A stretch of 64,000 bases of DNA from Rotaria socialis (Eukaryota; Rotifera; Eurotatoria; Philodinida; Philodinidae), in contig CAJNYU010000790.1 in the NCBI GenBank assembly GCA_905331475.1, positions 1 to 64,000 on the forward strand. Reading direction: 5' to 3'. Both the position numbers and the translations under genes were made by a program. Positions 60,001-64,000 of this stretch are shown here, piece by piece. Under the pieces are notes generated by a model, which saw nothing but the letters and a program-made list of their open reading frames with translations, was not told the DNA's origin and did not search any database. How positions within the stretch are numbered: position 1 is the first letter of the stretch; each line of letters opens with the position of its first letter.

Positions 60001-63000
60001 TTTAATAAGTATTTCATGGAGTCTAATTCTGTATTTATATCTCTACAAAAGAAAATACGAGATTTTTATTATTTTTTTCAATGTGTACAGGAAATTTCAT
60101 TACCCATCGAGATCAATATTTCGATAATTATCACCACCTTTTTTCTTATCCAATGTTCTTACTAATTTTTCATAATCTTGTTTAATATTTTCATAGACTT
60201 GTTTTTGTTCAGCTAAACTTAATTGATCCGTCGTCATTAATGTCAAAAATGATTTCATCTATAATAAACACAACACTGGATATGATATCTCCTCTTAATA
60301 AAAAGCTGCATTTTACCTTATTTCCTAAGGTTCTTGTTTGAACGAGTAAACTAACTGTATATGTTTCTGGTGTTATTACTTCTTCTACAATGAAATTTTC
60401 GGGTTAAGTTTCATAAAAAAAAAGAAGCACTGATTCAATCCTACCTGAATACGCAGGTGATATACCTAGAAATAACAAAGCAAAAGTATTGCGTAAAATT
60501 AAAAAGAACTAAACATGAGTTCGATATTGAACAAATAGTATGTGTACTTCATCTTAAACAGGTGTAAATATATGTGTCAAGTACTCAGTCGCATTAGGCA
60601 TATTCTTACACAATCCATGGATCAAGATATTTTCTATACTGGTTTGTGTATATCAGTTAAACATCTCTTTATATATCATCGTGAAGTTTATTCTATAAAT
60701 GGCTTCAATCAAGGACCTTCTTTTTCTTAATACATGAATCAATTGCAATTTTCTTTTTTCAGCCTAGTTTACTAGTAATCTGTTGCGAGTAAACAGATAT
60801 GCCAATGAGGAGAGAGAGAGCGAAAAAAATTTCTCTTTAGAAAATTGGGTTATTAATATTGAAAAAGAATAACCTTTAAAATAATGAGAATTGATTCTAT
60901 CTAGGTTTTCAAAAAATTACAGTCTGATAGGTTATTCGTCACGCGCGTCATTAATATCTGGCGGAAATTTAATTGAACTGAAGTTTAGATTTTAATTTAT
61001 AAAATAAAAATCAATGATTTATCGATTGAAATCAATTGGATCAATTATTTTACCAAGGACGCCATGAAATAGCTGCCTTGATTGATTTTAATCAACAGTT
61101 GTATTCTCAAAAGATCGTGCAATAGAAAATTTTTGAGTTTTATTATCATCGGTTAGGTAAATTGTTTATTTATTTTACGACAGCAGGAATATTATTTTTA
61201 TCTTTAGGAAACCTTACAGATATGAAACGATAATAAAATGAGAGACTTGAGTAAAACGCTAACCGATAGTTTCACAGAACTGAGAAATCTACAAAGTATA
61301 TTCTTATTGGAATATTATCTTTCCGTAGGCTTGTAATTATTTATTTTCAAATATTGGATGAATAAAATGCTTCTTGACTATGCCGATATCAGTACTGTCT
61401 CTCTCTCACACTCAAGATAGAGTCAAATCTTAATCTTTCTTTTTACAAGATATAGGAATTTTAGTTCAAATCCGAGTCCAATAAATTGTCAAATAGGAAG
61501 TTTTCTCGCCCGTTCGAGTTATTGAAAATAAATTCTCTATAAAATATAAAAATAGTAAAATCTCTATTATGTTGTAAGTCTCATGTGAATGCTTTAGGCG
61601 CTGAAGAAACCTTAGACTAATTAAAATATTCTGCTTAAAAACAAGTCAACCAATCGAAATAATATTTACTTTTTCTAACTGGTGTTGTTGTTGATGATGC
61701 TAGTGGCCTTATTGTTGAAAATGGTGAATAATCTATTGAATGGTATACTCCACTCGCCCGTAAATTGGTCATATTAACTGTTGGCTGTTGAATGATGTGT
61801 ACGTGATGCTAGAAAATGAAATACGAATATCAAGTTTTATTTCACAATGAGAAATGTTCTCACTTCGGAAGTAGTAGATCGCGGTGTGGTATCGCTGAAA
61901 GGCTTCGGTTGAAAGCGTAATTGATCAATTGTATTCTCTGCTTGCGCATATTTTTCTAATAATTCTTCATAATTTTCATGTAGTTGATTTAATAATTCTC
62001 CTTTCTTTTTTCCAATTCGTTTTTCTTCTTTTAATTTTAATTTCAGAGCATTTGAATTTAAATGATCTGTTTCGGATTCTTCATCATCACTACTCGTTAT
62101 TCGTTTGCAATCATCTTTTATCGGTGAACGGTGACTCTTCGATCTTGGCACTTTTTTTGAGCTCTTTTCTTGCTGATGCTCACCTGGAGTTACGAAATGA
62201 AAAGCACCGGTGCTAGTCATTGATGGAGCTTGTCTAAAAGAAAACGATTTTGTATGAATGTTTAATAATGGACTCTTTCAACCGTTTATTTGTTGTTCGA
62301 TTTGGACTACGTGATCTCGATTGTGATATTGATTTCGACGTACGAGAAACTTTTGAAGTAGATTTCCGATTTTCTCCATTTGCTGTTTTATTCATAGGAA
62401 GAGTTGATGTTTTTATTGGTGACTGAATTATATTAGTTTGAGTTCGAGTTTTCGATGGTGAAATTTTCTTATCAGTTGTTGGCTTAGAACGAGTTTGTTC
62501 AGTATTTTCATCTAGTTCATCAGGTGAAATCATATTCATGATGTCTGTAACTGTATTGAGAGATTTAGTTTTGCCCGGTGAAAGCTAAACAAAGGAGAAT
62601 GGTAGGTCTTTGTACAATAAAATACTACAAAGATGAATTCATTTATCTGATATGACTTTGACAATAGTAAAACTGATATTGGCTCAGTTGAAATCATCTC
62701 CGTAACAGACGTTTCAATACGAAAAAAACTCAAAAAAATTTCGATCTTAGAGATTATTCAGAGTGATTCACATGAGAAGAAAACTTTGCAAAGTTTGAAA
62801 AATAGCTCATAGAGAAAAATTCAAATGATACTCAATCCTCAGTGTTCCCCATAAAAATAAAGTTTCAGTTTTCACTAGCGAACAATATATTTTACATTTT
62901 TCCTGTAGGAGTTTTTTTTACACCCTTCGCCGCACCCCTGAAAAAACTTGTCTGACATGAAGTTCTCTATCTGTAAATAGAAAATCTTCCCATTGTATAA

Positions 63001-63496
63001 AATATCCTTGACATTTGCAAACTTGCACAATAGTGTGATGTTCTATTCTTGGAATAACAACAGGAGAGAGTGAGAGAGTATTGTCAGACAAATATTTACT
63101 TAAAAAATCATAGAACATCTTGTTGTTTCAATATTTTCATACATAGCGACCTAAACAAATGCATTCACTTACAACTTGATGTTGATTTGAATTTAAAAAT
63201 TCTGTTTCATCTTGTTCTGCTTCCAATAATATTGCTTCACCTTGACTAGCTGATTGTATAACTTTACTTTCATTTGTTGGCTGTGTTTTTATCCAATTAT
63301 CATCAAATACAATAACTTGTCGATTCACAGTAATAATTCGTTCATTGTCACAAGGACTATCATCAGTGCGATCTGAAGAATGTTCTAGCCTGCCGTTATC
63401 ATATGCGTTTCGTTTTGCACTGTTATTCGTTTGCGAAACGTTCTGTGAATTTGAGTTTGAACTCAAATATTGTAAAATTGACGATGACGATGACAT
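57088..63496 (-). CDS. AKNA-like protein (centrosomal/AT-hook family)
   Basis: Nineteen phase-consistent exons give about 1062 residues: 63173-63496, 62283-62584, 61864-62233, 61670-61808, 60445-60465, 60317-60384, 60104-60258, 59686-60042, 59545-59635, 58768-59025, 58568-58719, 58449-58507, 58330-58390, 58172-58218, 57712-58117, 57548-57661, 57392-57463, 57265-57328 and 57088-57216. Residues ~300-316 (YEELLEKYAQAENTIDQLRF) match the most conserved motif of vertebrate AKNA. Exons 6-7 (SFLTLMTTDQLSLAEQKQ, VYENIKQDYEKLV) match the helical segment that follows it in that family. Most of the rest is disordered, rich in serine, lysine and arginine. Near the end are CTECG with flanking histidines and a helix, LDEVYNRAEKVLYNAQNLS. 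Human AKNA acts at centrosomes in microtubule nucleation; the same role here is inference. Two apparent stops (58738, 57711) fall within introns of 48-50 nt. The start at 63496 (MSSSSSILQ) is the first ATG not preceded by a hydrophobic leader. Confidence 0.72.
59847..59900 (-). other. Possible 54-nt optional intron inside AKNA-like exon 8
   Basis: On the minus strand the segment starts GTATGT and ends ATATCAG, has the length and composition of the other introns in this gene, and is open in frame (18 codons). Splicing or retention both keep the reading frame, so the protein would be about 1044 or 1062 residues. Confidence 0.5.
60466..61669 (-). other. Long intron 4 of the AKNA-like gene
   Basis: A 1204-nt intron that ends directly before a 21-nt micro-exon (60445-60465, encoding ISPAYS). 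No other gene or repeat is recognised in it. Confidence 0.6.
62585..63172 (-). other. Intron 1 of the AKNA-like gene with an unassigned open frame
   Basis: A 588-nt interval between coding exons 1 and 2. It holds a 66-codon minus-strand frame (62918-63118) with protein-like content (VVIPRIEHHTIVQVCKCQG, DRELHVRQVF). This frame starts right after an AG (CAACAAG|ATG) in phase with exon 1 but lacks a good donor. It could be an alternative exon or a relic. Confidence 0.4.
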
Positions 63497-64000
63497 ACAA
63501 GAGTAATCGAATTGAACTACTGTAGTGTATAGATTGATTCCATATTTCTTCAATAAAAAAATGAAACAAAATGAATAAAAGAACAGTTCATTGTTCTCTT
63601 TTCTCAAACGAATGTTTTACAATGAACAACAGCTTTTCGAAGTGCAAGAAACTAACAACGCTTGATCCTTTTTCTTTTGTTTGATTTTCATTTTAGAAGA
63701 AAATGAATGAAGCATTTCTTTACACTTTGCACATGAAACTCGTTTTTTTTCTGTTGCATGTAAAAACTAACGAGTCTTATATATTTCAAGAGAAAAAACA
63801 TTTTTTTTTGAATATTTAAATTAACAAAAATTCGTTGTCTAGGCGAAAATTTACAGTGGCTAAATATAATTGGATCCAACTGCCTAATGAGAGAACTTCT
63901 AGGAGAATTTAGGCTGCTTAATCTCTCCTACCTTCTTGGTTACCCTACTAAGTCATTCAAACAAGAAAAATCATAGTTCAGTTTCAATGCATGATACAAA
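63497..64000. other. Upstream region of the AKNA-like gene
   Basis: AT-rich DNA up to the window edge. In-frame sequence above the chosen ATG (63497-63607) is hydrophobic and looks like untranslated leader. No other feature recognised. Confidence 0.4.

Overview
This is nuclear DNA of an invertebrate animal. It is AT-rich, with short GT-AG introns (mostly 45-70 nt). Its genes are a TRPV-type channel, a cytoplasmic intermediate filament protein with a lamin-tail domain, C-type lectin-like receptors, an EF-hand protein, an AKNA-like protein and a multi-membrane P450-like protein. A degraded Penelope-type reverse transcriptase and the crowd of small non-autonomous DNA transposons fit a bdelloid rotifer (for example Rotaria). 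That assignment is inference; no rRNA or mitochondrial marker is present. Layout: 1-1559 shows no gene. About 1560-6890 is an old tandem satellite with two related monomers, about 89 bp (to ~4265) and 95 bp (from ~4778). From 8805 to 27825 the DNA is a transposon-rich desert. It holds at least eight terminal-inverted-repeat or foldback elements, four of them with recognisable target-site duplications. Only two host genes are seen in it: a small membrane-protein gene at 13043-14239 that carries one of these elements exactly in the position of an intron, and a secreted Ly6-like, probably GPI-anchored protein at 18269-19093. From 28491 on the window is genic. On the plus strand are a nine-exon TRPV-like channel (28491-31982) and an EF-hand protein (33705-34844). 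On the minus strand are a non-canonical P450 with a polytopic N-terminus (35740-37215), two neighbouring C-type lectin-like receptors (41059-42795 and 43594-45357), the intermediate filament gene (47418-50430), an unrecognised acidic nuclear-like protein (55053-56279) and a 19-exon AKNA-like gene (57088-63496). Exon boundaries were checked by reading-frame phase. The TRPV, intermediate filament and AKNA-like models stay open from start to stop. The most interesting point is the 443-bp hAT-type miniature element at 13253-13695. Its end bases together with its 8-bp target duplication create GT and AG splice sites. Splicing there would remove the element and leave a net gain of exactly two codons, keeping the host reading frame open. 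A second theme is that each transposon family here carries end arms enriched in its own short motif (GGCGGC, AAGTAC, AATCGATT, CCGG, GGATACCC or TCGGATTC).
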